Source of the DNA: Candidatus Woesearchaeota archaeon
Lineage (GTDB): Archaea; Nanobdellota; Nanobdellia; SCGC-AAA011-G17; GW2011-AR20
Assembly: GCA_018302885.1 (NCBI GenBank)
Contig: JAGVZC010000035.1
Location: 1-7,068, forward strand
Reading direction: 5' to 3'
Length of the DNA stretch: 7,068 bases
Shown: positions 1 through 5,144 of the stretch, in pieces
Numbering within the stretch: the stretch's first letter is position 1
Layout: every line of letters begins with the position of its first letter
Notes under the pieces: generated by a model
The model's database searches: none
What the model saw: only the letters and a program-made list of their open reading frames with translations
Told to the model about the DNA's origin: nothing
Translations under genes and position numbers: made by a program

Positions 1-97
1 CAAAAAAGAAGAATCTTGAACCGCAAGAGCACCCCTTTAGTATCTCTTCAGATCCATCCTCATACATGTTTCCGCATCTTACGCACTGGTGTGGCAT
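1..97 (-). CDS. oapC: OapC/ArvC family zinc-ribbon protein, N-terminal fragment cut by window edge
   Basis: Reading the minus strand from the ATG at 97-95 gives 32 residues beginning MPHQCVRCGNMYEDG, before the window ends with the frame open. Cysteines at residues 5, 8, 23 and 25 form a CxxC plus CxC zinc-ribbon. This start and pattern match the archaeal DUF2072/COG3364 zinc-ribbon family (OapC, also ArvC), from recall of the family. In other archaea it is a neighbour of a small Era-like GTPase and a DUF2073 protein. The set was named for its location near replication origins in haloarchaea, and the GTPase has been tied to extracellular vesicle formation in Haloferax. Both partners lie at 1194-2185 on the same strand, which strengthens the call. 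A TATA-like element about 24 bases upstream suggests a leaderless mRNA. The rest of the protein is outside the window. Confidence 0.8.
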   Translation of the reverse strand, partial: MPHQCVRCGNMYEDGSEEILKGCSCGSRFFFF

Positions 98-117
98 AAT
101 AATCTAAAGAAAGAATA

Positions 118-125
118 TTATTTAA
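118..125 (-). promoter_or_regulatory. TATA-like element of the oapC fragment
   Basis: On the minus strand the sequence reads TTAAATAA, centred about 24.5 bases before the oapC ATG at 97. That is the archaeal TATA-to-start distance expected for a leaderless transcript. The site is predicted from position and composition only. Confidence 0.45.
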
Positions 126-192
126 GGATTTTGTATTTATTTTGAATATTCAAATTTCTTATAATTTCACCACTTTAAAGTCCAAGGGAAGA

Positions 193-200
193 ATTAAAAA
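193..200 (+). promoter_or_regulatory. TATA-like element of the MgtC-type gene
   Basis: ATTAAAAA is centred about 28 bases before the ATG at 225, so transcription would start within a few bases of the start codon. No Shine-Dalgarno motif is seen before the ATG. The AT-rich background makes such matches easy to find. Confidence 0.4.
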
Positions 201-224
201 CAGATACTAGTTAGAATTCTTTCC

Positions 225-854
225 ATGATAGATTATTCAATATTGGTGAGAATACTTCTTGTATTCATATTATCGTCGTTTTTTGGCCTGGAAAGGCAAA
301 GATCACATAAGCCAGTTGGCTTTGGAACTTTTATCTTTGTTGCCCTTGGAGCATGCATAATAGGAATAATAGCAACTAAAAACAACATTGACAGCAGCAT
401 ATCCCTGCTGGCTGCAACAATAACAGGAATTGGTTTTCTTGGTGCCGGAGCATTGATAAAAAGCACAGACAAGGTCTTTGGATTCACCACAGCATCTGCA
501 ATATGGCTTTTTGCAATATTCGGATTGATTTTGGGAATAGGAGAATATTACATTGCATTCATAATTTACATTTTGGTTTGGATAGTTATTTTATTTGACA
601 ATTACCTTGAAATAAAGGGAATTGGATCTTACAGAAAGAAGATTATAATATCATCAAACAAGATAAGCCAGAAAGAAATAACCAATTACATCATAAAATA
701 CACGAAAAATCACAAGTTGCTGAAAGTGAAAGCAGACAAGAAAGAGCATCTTTTGACTTTGACTTATTTTGTCGAGGGAAGCAAAGAAAATGTGAATAAG
801 ATGATTCATGACATATTCAAGGAAGACTGGCTGACTTCATGCGATATAGAATAA
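225..854 (+). CDS. MgtC/SapB family membrane protein
   Basis: The 209-residue protein has about five hydrophobic segments in its first 124 residues (roughly 5-22, 34-51, 58-78, 87-105, 108-124) and a charged cytosolic tail from about 125 to the end. The family signature is clear: GLERQR after the first membrane segment (21-26), GIGFLGAGALIKS at 68-80, and GFTTASAIW at 86-94. MgtC/SapB proteins are inner-membrane proteins linked to magnesium homeostasis and, in some bacteria, to control of the F-type ATP synthase. Their role in archaea is unsettled, so no substrate is assigned. The C-terminal domain of about 85 residues may be a small alpha/beta regulatory domain, as in bacterial MgtC proteins (inference). 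The gene runs divergently from oapC and interrupts the oapB-oapC neighbourhood. The first ATG is used because it sits just after a suitable TATA element. Confidence 0.88.
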   Translation: MIDYSILVRILLVFILSSFFGLERQRSHKPVGFGTFIFVALGACIIGIIATKNNIDSSISLLAATITGIGFLGAGALIKSTDKVFGFTTASAIWLFAIFGLILGIGEYYIAFIIYILVWIVILFDNYLEIKGIGSYRKKIIISSNKISQKEITNYIIKYTKNHKLLKVKADKKEHLLTLTYFVEGSKENVNKMIHDIFKEDWLTSCDIE

Positions 855-861
855 GTAAATT

Positions 862-869
862 AATATAAA
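862..869 (+). promoter_or_regulatory. TATA-like element of the 99-residue protein gene
   Basis: AATATAAA is centred about 28 bases before the ATG at 894, between the stop of the MgtC-type gene and the next start. It suggests that the small gene has its own nearly leaderless transcript rather than depending on readthrough. Confidence 0.45.
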
Positions 870-893
870 TCTTTTGCATTTCTATATCTTTAA

Positions 894-1193
894 ATGGTAA
901 AATCAGGAAGATATGATGGGTCTTATATTAGTATAGATTGTTTACCAAAGGATTTGAATGAATTCATAACCGGCTTGGAAAAATTGGTCAATGAAATGGA
1001 GTGCGGATTAAGTGTTGATAAAATACATCCAATAAAAGCAGGAAAAAGAAAATTTGAAATATCTCAAATAAATGACGGAACTTTCGCAAAAATTAAAATA
1101 ATTTATCCTCCATTTGGATGCAATTTAATCATCAAAGGAATGAATACTAAATCATATTTGCAATTCAGAAAATATGTCAATGAGCAACAATAA
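894..1193 (+). CDS. uncharacterised 99-residue protein
   Basis: I do not recognise this family. The protein is soluble, with no signal peptide or membrane segment. It begins MVKSGRYDGSYISIDCLP, has a helix-like stretch around 20-37 (DLNEFITGLEKLVNEM), and then strand-like segments at about 52-57, 64-71 and 77-82 around a YPPFGC motif (70-75). This looks like a small alpha/beta fold. Two cysteines (36 and 75) are too few for a metal ribbon. The reading is supported by its own TATA-like element upstream and by its exact fit: its TAA stop at 1191-1193 directly abuts the last base of the convergent oapB gene at 1194. It lies downstream of the MgtC-type gene with a 39-base gap. A functional link to either neighbour is not shown. 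Confidence 0.7.
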   Translation: MVKSGRYDGSYISIDCLPKDLNEFITGLEKLVNEMECGLSVDKIHPIKAGKRKFEISQINDGTFAKIKIIYPPFGCNLIIKGMNTKSYLQFRKYVNEQQ

Positions 1194-1565
1194 TTATTTA
1201 TTCATCATCAGCTCAATCTTGCTTGGATCTTTCTTAATTTCCTTGACTAAAGAAGCAGGACCAATTATGCTCAATCCAAACTTGTCGCCCAAAAGCATCT
1301 TTGCCAGATTTGACTTAATCCTGTAAATGAAATCAAAGCTTACGCTTTCCTCAAGGCTTGCAATCTCTATGCCCTTGAACTTCCTGTCAATCTGCTTCAT
1401 TGTAATCTCTATCAATCTTGCTTCCTCATCAGGTCTTAGTTTACCCTCAAGAATAACTATCTTATTTTCCTTTACAATCTTAAGTATCCTTTTTATCTTG
1501 TTATCAGAATTCAAGCTGCTTATTTCCTTATGCGGAATAAATTGTATTGTTATGCCTCTTTTCAT
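1194..1565 (-). CDS. oapB: DUF2073 family protein OapB/ArvB
   Basis: This 123-residue soluble protein begins MKRGITIQFIPHKEI. It has a basic helix (about 22-34), a strand-like KIVILEGKL segment (35-43), an acidic-arginine helix EEARLIEITMKQID, and a C-terminal segment KFGLSIIGPASLVKEIKKDP. Its size and these features fit archaeal DUF2073 (COG3365) proteins, known as OapB or ArvB. They are encoded beside an Era-like GTPase and a zinc-ribbon protein. The molecular activity is unknown; the genetic link is to the GTPase and, in haloarchaea, to replication-origin location and vesicle formation. The ATG at 1565 overlaps the stop of the GTPase gene by four bases (ATGA), so translation is probably coupled. 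It converges with the gene at 894-1193 without a spacer. The assignment rests mostly on neighbours and recalled family features. Confidence 0.8.
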   Translation of the reverse strand: MKRGITIQFIPHKEISSLNSDNKIKRILKIVKENKIVILEGKLRPDEEARLIEITMKQIDRKFKGIEIASLEESVSFDFIYRIKSNLAKMLLGDKFGLSIIGPASLVKEIKKDPSKIELMMNK

Positions 1566-2185
1566 CTTACCAATTTAAATAACTCCTCATAAAAATTATC
1601 CATTCCTTTTCCATTCAATGCAGACACTCCAACAACCTTATACTGAGGGAATGCTGATTCTATCTTTTTGATTTTGCTTTTTTTCAAATCAACCTTGTTT
1701 GCAATTATAAGAACGGGTATCTTTCTCGCAGCCAAATTACCGACGATAGTTATGTTCACCTGATTATAAGGGTTTTCAGTTGAATCAAGAACAATCAAAA
1801 CACAGTCAACATTTTCAAGCCATTTAATTGCCTCAATGACCCCCTGTGTCGCTTCCTTTGCCCTTTCCTTAGATTCCTTTGCACTCAGGCCATGCTTGAG
1901 AAAATCAGTGTAATCTATCCTGGTAGCTATTCCTGGAGTGTCTATCAGATTAAAATCAAGCTCTTTGTTTCCTTTCTTCACCCTTACCTTTTCCTTTATC
2001 TGGATTTCTCTTGTCTCATGCGGAATCTTGGAAACATTAAAAGTTTCCTCTCCTGTAAAGTCCTTTGATATTCTATTTGCCAACGAGGATTTGCCTGCAT
2101 TTACAGGGCCATAGAATCCCAATTTTATCAATTTTCTACGCCTGAATAACATCGAGAAAATTCCAAAAAACCTCTTTAATACCAT
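1562..2185 (-). CDS. oapA: Era-like small GTPase OapA/ArvA
   Basis: This 207-residue GTP-binding protein has a complete set of motifs: G1 GPVNAGKS at 26-33, a probable G2 threonine at 58 in HETRE, G3 DTPG at 82-85, G4 NKVD at 163-166 and G5 SAL at 188-190. The N-terminus, about 20 residues rich in Phe, Arg and Lys (LKRFFGIFSMLFRRRK), is amphipathic and basic and could attach the protein to membrane (inference). Together with DUF2073 and the zinc-ribbon protein it forms the OapABC set, renamed ArvABC after the Haloferax GTPase was shown to drive extracellular vesicle formation. It is the first gene of the minus-strand pair and overlaps oapB by ATGA. A TATA-like element lies 25 bases upstream of the ATG. 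Generic Era-type GTPase is certain; OapA identity comes from neighbours. Confidence 0.9.
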   Translation of the reverse strand: MVLKRFFGIFSMLFRRRKLIKLGFYGPVNAGKSSLANRISKDFTGEETFNVSKIPHETREIQIKEKVRVKKGNKELDFNLIDTPGIATRIDYTDFLKHGLSAKESKERAKEATQGVIEAIKWLENVDCVLIVLDSTENPYNQVNITIVGNLAARKIPVLIIANKVDLKKSKIKKIESAFPQYKVVGVSALNGKGMDNFYEELFKLVR

Positions 2186-2204
2186 ACAAAAATTAGAATT
2201 TTAA

Positions 2205-2215
2205 CCTTTTTAATT
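2205..2215 (-). promoter_or_regulatory. promoter of the oapA-oapB pair
   Basis: The minus strand reads AATTAAAAAGG, centred about 25.5 bases before the oapA ATG at 2185. This is typical archaeal TATA placement for a leaderless start. It lies outside the insertion element, so the element has not separated the operon from this promoter. Confidence 0.5.
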
Positions 2216-2256
2216 ATTTCTATATTTTATTGCTATTTAATAAATTTCAAAAAAAT

Positions 2257-2276
2257 AGTTCTCTGGTGCATTAAGT
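2257..2276 (+). repeat. candidate left terminal inverted repeat
   Basis: This stretch matches the reverse complement of 3511-3530 at 14 of 20 positions, including AG-TCT-TGG and ATTAA blocks. In AT-rich DNA this level of match can arise by chance, and no target-site duplication supports it. Confidence 0.35.
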
Positions 2277-2301
2277 GGGCTCGGAAAATAGTTTTTCTTT
2301 G

Positions 2302-2344
2302 CGGGTGCCGATATGTTTAAAAACTTCGGGCACCTAATTATTTT
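2302..2344 (+). promoter_or_regulatory. promoter with bracketing GGTGCC/GGCACC half-sites, small accessory gene
   Basis: The TATA box TTTAAAAA (2316-2323) is centred 25.5 bases before the ATG at 2345, so the mRNA should be leaderless. GGTGCC at 2304-2309 and its reverse complement GGCACC at 2329-2334 flank the TATA box 25 bases apart, on about the same helical face as a pair. The half-sites also read as direct repeats, CGGGTGCC and CGGGCACC. The whole 43-base region matches the transposase promoter at 2557-2599 in 32 positions. A repressor bound here would block TBP access, so an autoregulatory operator is likely (inference). Confidence 0.7.
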
Positions 2345-2503
2345 ATGAAGATTATGAAGGTTCTTGATAAGAAGATAGGAAATACAGAATATATAAAATA
2401 TAGAATTAATATTCCTAAAAAGGTTGCTGAAGATAGCAAGCTTCTAGATAAAGAGGTAGTAGTCATATTAGAGAAAGATAAGATTATTATTAAAAAAGAG
2501 TAA
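2345..2503 (+). CDS. 52-residue basic transposon-associated protein, AbrB/DUF2080-like
   Basis: The frame from ATG 2345 to TAA 2503 encodes 52 residues: it starts MKIMKVLDKKIGNTEYIKYR, continues with INIPKKVAEDSKLLDKEVVV, and ends ILEKDKIIIKKE. A strand-rich N-terminus, a central INIPKK segment and a DKEVVVILEKDKIIIKK tail recall AbrB-type swapped-hairpin DNA-binding proteins and the small archaeal transposon-encoded DUF2080 proteins. This is similarity by eye only. It is real rather than chance because it has a well-placed TATA box, a promoter shared with the transposase, and a T-rich stretch after the stop. The likely role is a regulator of the element or an accessory transposition protein. 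An internal ATG at codon 4 would still be possible, but the promoter distance favours the first. Function is unproven. Confidence 0.68.
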   Translation: MKIMKVLDKKIGNTEYIKYRINIPKKVAEDSKLLDKEVVVILEKDKIIIKKE

Positions 2504-2533
2504 GTTTTTCTTAGATTTTTAGTGATTTTTTCT
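2504..2533 (+). terminator. T-rich terminator after the small accessory gene
   Basis: Directly after the TAA the plus strand reads GTTTTTCTT, then ATTTTT and ATTTTTTCT. Such successive oligo-T runs are typical intrinsic archaeal terminators. They would keep transcription of the small gene separate from that of the transposase, which has its own promoter. Confidence 0.55.
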
Positions 2534-2556
2534 AGTTTAACTTTTAAGTAACAATT

Positions 2557-2599
2557 CGGGCACCGAAAGGTTTATATAGTTCGGGTGCCTAATAATTCT
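2557..2599 (+). promoter_or_regulatory. transposase promoter with bracketing GGCACC/GGTGCC half-sites
   Basis: The TATA box TTTATATA (2571-2578) is preceded by a BRE-like GAAAGG and centred 25.5 bases before ATG 2600. GGCACC at 2559-2564 and GGTGCC at 2584-2589 bracket it, again 25 bases apart and again with 10 bases between the second half-site and the ATG. Compared with the promoter at 2302-2344 the half-sites are exchanged, but the pair stays complementary. This supports selection for the paired arrangement and a common binding factor. Confidence 0.72.
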
Positions 2600-3493
2600 A
2601 TGATAAATGAGATAATCTGTCCTGAATGTAAAGGTAAAGAAATAGTTAGAAGAGGATACATAGAAACAAGGCTAAGTGGAAAGAAACAACGATATTATTG
2701 TAAATCTTGTAGTAAAAAGTTTATTCCTCAAAATCCATTTTTCAGGATGAGAAATACTCCTGAAAAGATAACTTGTGCCCTAGATTTATTCTTTAGAGGT
2801 TTAAGCACAAGAGGGGTCCAAGAGCACTTTAAGGCGTTCTTTCCTCATAACTCAGACCATTCTACAATCTTAAGATGGGCTAGAAAATTCAGCTTGAAAA
2901 TTGCTTCTTTTACAGATAATCTTAAACTGAATACTGGAAATTATATAGAATTAGACGAAATGGAGTATCATAGAAGAAAAAGTCATAAGCAGAAAAGGGG
3001 AGTTGATAAAAATTGGTTTATTGACTCAATAGATATTAAAACAAGATTTATGGTTAGTTCTGCTTATGTAAAACATAGAAGCATGAACTCAATCAAACAA
3101 GTTCTTTCAAGGATAAAAGAAAAATCAAGCAATATTCAGACAATCACAACAGACGGCTTAACTGCTTATCAGAATATTGTTAAGAAAACTTTTGGATATA
3201 ATATCAAGATAAGAAAATATCTCGTAGAGCATAAGGTAGTCAATGCTTCAAGAGGAGAGGGCTTTAACATTTGGGTTGAAAGAATGCATAATACAATAAG
3301 ACATAGAACAAAAACTTTTAGAGGATTTCATGGCTCATTAGGAAGTGCTTATGCTTTAATGAAGGGTATAGAAATTTATTATAATTTCATTAAGAAGCAT
3401 GAATCTTTGAAAGGTAAGACTCCAAGCGAGTTAGCTGTACCTAAATTGAAACTGGGGGTAAATAAATGGTTAGATCTAATTATGTTAAGTTAA
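2600..3493 (+). CDS. zinc-ribbon DDE transposase, IS6/IS240-like
   Basis: From ATG 2600 the protein has 297 residues. A zinc ribbon comes first (CxxC at 7 and 10, CxxC at 34 and 37). A helical DNA-binding region follows at about 50-95 (LFFRGLSTRGVQEHF, then HSTILRWARKFS), and then the RNase H-like catalytic domain: Asp118 in IELDE, Asp184 in TTDGL, and Glu226 in WVERMHNTIRHRTK. The NxWVER...RTKxFRGF end is typical of IS6/IS240-like transposases, although 41 residues lie between the last Asp and Glu rather than the 34 usual for IS6, so the exact family is uncertain. All catalytic residues are present and no frameshift is seen, so the enzyme may be active. A GTG at 2585 in the same frame lies inside the operator half-site and upstream of the predicted mRNA start, so it was not used as start. 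Confidence 0.9.
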   Translation: MINEIICPECKGKEIVRRGYIETRLSGKKQRYYCKSCSKKFIPQNPFFRMRNTPEKITCALDLFFRGLSTRGVQEHFKAFFPHNSDHSTILRWARKFSLKIASFTDNLKLNTGNYIELDEMEYHRRKSHKQKRGVDKNWFIDSIDIKTRFMVSSAYVKHRSMNSIKQVLSRIKEKSSNIQTITTDGLTAYQNIVKKTFGYNIKIRKYLVEHKVVNASRGEGFNIWVERMHNTIRHRTKTFRGFHGSLGSAYALMKGIEIYYNFIKKHESLKGKTPSELAVPKLKLGVNKWLDLIMLS

Positions 3494-3510
3494 ACTCTGT
3501 AAAGATTGGT

Positions 3511-3530
3511 AATTAATTGTCCATAGAGCT
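3511..3530 (-). repeat. candidate right terminal inverted repeat
   Basis: The minus strand of this segment aligns with 2257-2276 at 14 of 20 positions. It lies 18 bases past the transposase stop, a suitable place for an element end, but no flanking direct repeat confirms it. Confidence 0.35.
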
Positions 3531-3581
3531 GAAAAAGAACCAGAATATAGTTTATGGTGATTAATTATAAATTCAATTAAG

Positions 3582-3608
3582 AACCTTTTGTAAAGAAAGG
3601 TTTTTAAT
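3582..3608 (+). promoter_or_regulatory. operon promoter with overlapping inverted repeat
   Basis: TTTTTAAT at 3601-3608 is centred 25.5 bases before ATG 3630, with a BRE-like GAAAGG just upstream, so the mRNA of the first gene is probably leaderless. A perfect 7-base inverted repeat AACCTTT (3582-3588) and AAAGGTT (3596-3602) with a 7-base spacer overlaps the BRE and the edge of the TATA box. It may be an operator controlling the nicotinamidase-to-cysS array; no regulator is identified here. Confidence 0.55.
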
Positions 3609-3629
3609 GTAAAAAAGACATGAGAGAAT

Positions 3630-4247
3630 ATGAAAAAATTAAACATTGTGCTGTGGGACGCAGATACGCAGAAGGATATTATTCTAAAGTCCAGTAAATT
3701 TGCTGTTCCGGGAGCTTATAAACTTATGAATAATTTTGGGAAAGCAATAAGCTATTTTGAAAAGAAAGGAGTTCTAATTATGGGTAGTGTAGACTCTCAT
3801 GTCTCTTACGAAAGTTATCCTGGAACAAGGGATGAAAATTTGCCTTTACATTGCATTAAAGGAACAACTGGGCAACTTAAGATTAAATCGACTCAAGGAG
3901 ATATACTTTATGTATCAGATCAAAAATATAATCAGGATGCTTTAGATAAGGTAATTGTAGAAATTAAACAGGGCAAAAGAGTTTATTTTGAAAAACAAAC
4001 ACAGAAATGCGAAACAAATCCCAATATAGAGTATGTCTTCAAAAAGCTAGGGATAAAAGAGGTTTATATAATGGGAGTTTTAACTAATGTTTGTGTAAAG
4101 TATGCAGATGAATATTTTAAAAAACTTGGAATTCAGACTTATTTAATTAAAAACGCTATTAAAGGAAAAGATTTTCCGGGAGATACAGAAGAAGAGGCTA
4201 TTAAAGAAATGATTAGAACTGGAACAAAATTCATATTCTATAGGTAA
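3630..4247 (+). CDS. nicotinamidase/isochorismatase-like cysteine hydrolase
   Basis: The 205-residue protein has the cysteine-hydrolase catalytic triad: Asp12 in DTQKD (matching the DxQxD start of PncA-type enzymes), Lys122 in FEKQT, and Cys155 in GVLTNVCVKYA. Metal ligands typical of nicotinamidases are also seen: Asp55 and His57 in SVDSHVSYESYP, and His74 in LPLHCIKGT. The metal site and the HCxxGT motif favour a nicotinamidase (nicotinamide to nicotinate, NAD salvage) over isochorismatase, which lacks this metal site. The substrate is not certain, since the region around Lys122 lacks the usual nicotinamidase KG sequence and reads QTQKCETNPN. Cytosolic. It is the first gene of the right-hand array, with a leaderless promoter, and ends 6 bases before the NIF3-family gene. 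Confidence 0.85.
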   Translation: MKKLNIVLWDADTQKDIILKSSKFAVPGAYKLMNNFGKAISYFEKKGVLIMGSVDSHVSYESYPGTRDENLPLHCIKGTTGQLKIKSTQGDILYVSDQKYNQDALDKVIVEIKQGKRVYFEKQTQKCETNPNIEYVFKKLGIKEVYIMGVLTNVCVKYADEYFKKLGIQTYLIKNAIKGKDFPGDTEEEAIKEMIRTGTKFIFYR

Positions 4248-4253
4248 AATATC

Positions 4254-5144
4254 ATGGAACTACACAAATTAACAAATATACTCGACGATTTTTTTGGTAT
4301 TGGTAAATTTCCCAAGGATATGCCATTTAGTAAAGTACTTCCAGAAATATATAGCAAAAAGGGGATTGATATTGAAGAGTATCTTACAAAATCTTTCCTT
4401 AATAAATTCCACGGTTTGATGCTCAAAAATGTAGATTTTATTAATAAAATTTATGGGCTTGTATTTTTAGACAGAAAGGTTATAGATAAAATCTTTCTTC
4501 GTAATGAAAGAGACATCCTAATTTTTTCCCACCATCCTATGGAAGATGAAACTTCGGGAGCAGGTTTTATAGCTTTGGATGAAATTTATCTCAAAAAAAT
4601 GAAAGAGTTGAATATTTCAGTGTATATTCTCCATACTCCCTTTGAAATGAATAAGGAGATATCTGTTACAGGTTCTATAAACAAAGCATTAGGTTTAAAA
4701 AAAATAAAGTATAGCAAAAATAAGTCATATGATTTTCTTTTGCCGTACGGAGAATTACTTAAAAAGATGAAATTTGAAGATTTTATTGAATCTCTTAGAA
4801 ATATATTTAAAATAGAAAAGATAAATTTTATAAAGAATAGAGAATTTGTTAAAAAAATAGCAGTTCTTTCGGGCGGAGCCACAGACATTAATTTTATAAA
4901 AACGGCCTCAAGTATTGGTTGTGATACTTTTCTAACCGGAGAATATTACAATAAGCTTAAATTACCATTTGGTGATGAAGAAAGAAAGCTTTTTGATGCT
5001 GAAAAAAATAATTTCAAAATAAATCTTATAGAATGTTCCCATTATGCTACTGAGAAATTGGTATTTCTAATAGAAATCCCAGAATTATTTAAAAAAATAG
5101 AAATCCCATATGAATTTTTGGAGCAAGATAACCCATGGTATTAA
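4254..5144 (+). CDS. NIF3 family dinuclear-metal protein
   Basis: The 296-residue protein is recognised by SHHPM at 92-96 (metal ligands His93 and His94), LHTPFE at 126-131, VLSGGATDI at 204-212, DTFLTGE at 224-230 and ECSHYATE at 260-267 (ligands His263 and Glu267). NIF3 proteins form toroidal hexamers holding a two-metal site. They are often annotated as GTP cyclohydrolase I type 2, but their physiological substrate is not settled, so none is named. The position that usually holds a bridging Asp appears to be Glu131. An N-terminal extension of roughly 60 residues precedes the usual domain. The gene starts 6 bases after the hydrolase stop and its end overlaps the radical SAM gene by 10 bases, so all three are probably co-transcribed and co-translated. 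Confidence 0.88.
   Translation: MELHKLTNILDDFFGIGKFPKDMPFSKVLPEIYSKKGIDIEEYLTKSFLNKFHGLMLKNVDFINKIYGLVFLDRKVIDKIFLRNERDILIFSHHPMEDETSGAGFIALDEIYLKKMKELNISVYILHTPFEMNKEISVTGSINKALGLKKIKYSKNKSYDFLLPYGELLKKMKFEDFIESLRNIFKIEKINFIKNREFVKKIAVLSGGATDINFIKTASSIGCDTFLTGEYYNKLKLPFGDEERKLFDAEKNNFKINLIECSHYATEKLVFLIEIPELFKKIEIPYEFLEQDNPWY

Larger units (their letters stand above)
2257..3530 (+). mobile_element. insertion-sequence-like element with a small accessory gene and a DDE transposase
   Basis: The proposed limits rest on an imperfect inverted repeat. The left end at 2257-2276 starts AGTTCTCTGGTGCATTAAG. The reverse complement of the right end (3511-3530) reads AGCTCTATGGACAATTAATT, which agrees at 14 of 20 positions without gaps. 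I see no convincing target duplication. The element contains a 52-residue basic protein gene and a zinc-ribbon DDE transposase gene, both on the plus strand with near-identical promoter architecture. It sits between the divergent oapA promoter and the promoter of the right-hand operon and breaks no recognisable gene. The presence of a transposon is well supported by the transposase; the exact ends are tentative. Confidence 0.6.

Noticed and set aside
233..490. Minus-strand ORF of 85 residues within the MgtC-type gene
   Set aside because: It is the shadow of the well-supported plus-strand membrane protein. The product has no family features and no promoter.
1327..1578. Plus-strand hydrophobic ORF opposite oapB
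   Set aside because: Its hydrophobic look is the reverse complement of a lysine- and glutamate-rich coding strand. It spans the oapA-oapB overlap and has no promoter.
2249..2256. A-rich run left of the element compared with GAAAAAGA at 3531-3538 as target-site duplication
   Set aside because: The two stretches share only low-complexity A runs and are not identical over 8 bases.
2290..2512. Repeated AGTTTTTCTT at 2290-2299 and near 2503-2512 as part of the duplicated promoter
   Set aside because: Distances to the following half-sites differ by tens of bases, and oligo-T runs are common here. The second copy is explained as a terminator.
2585..2599. GTG start for the transposase adding five residues (MPNNS)
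   Set aside because: It lies inside the right-hand promoter half-site, and the TATA box predicts transcription to begin at the ATG at 2600. The parallel gene at 2345 has the same ATG spacing.
3617..3629. GAGAGA before ATG 3630 as a Shine-Dalgarno site
   Set aside because: It is not a good match to the archaeal anti-SD complement GGTG or GGAGG, and the TATA distance points to a leaderless message.
4868..4877. TCGGGCGGAG as a further copy of the transposon half-site
   Set aside because: It lies in the conserved SGG codons of the NIF3-family gene and lacks the CC end and a partner.
4586..4888. Minus-strand ORFs within the NIF3-family gene (also at 4238-4426) and within the radical SAM gene (5862-6104)
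   Set aside because: They lie opposite genes with clear catalytic motifs, have low-complexity hydrophobic or Lys/Phe-rich translations and lack start signals.
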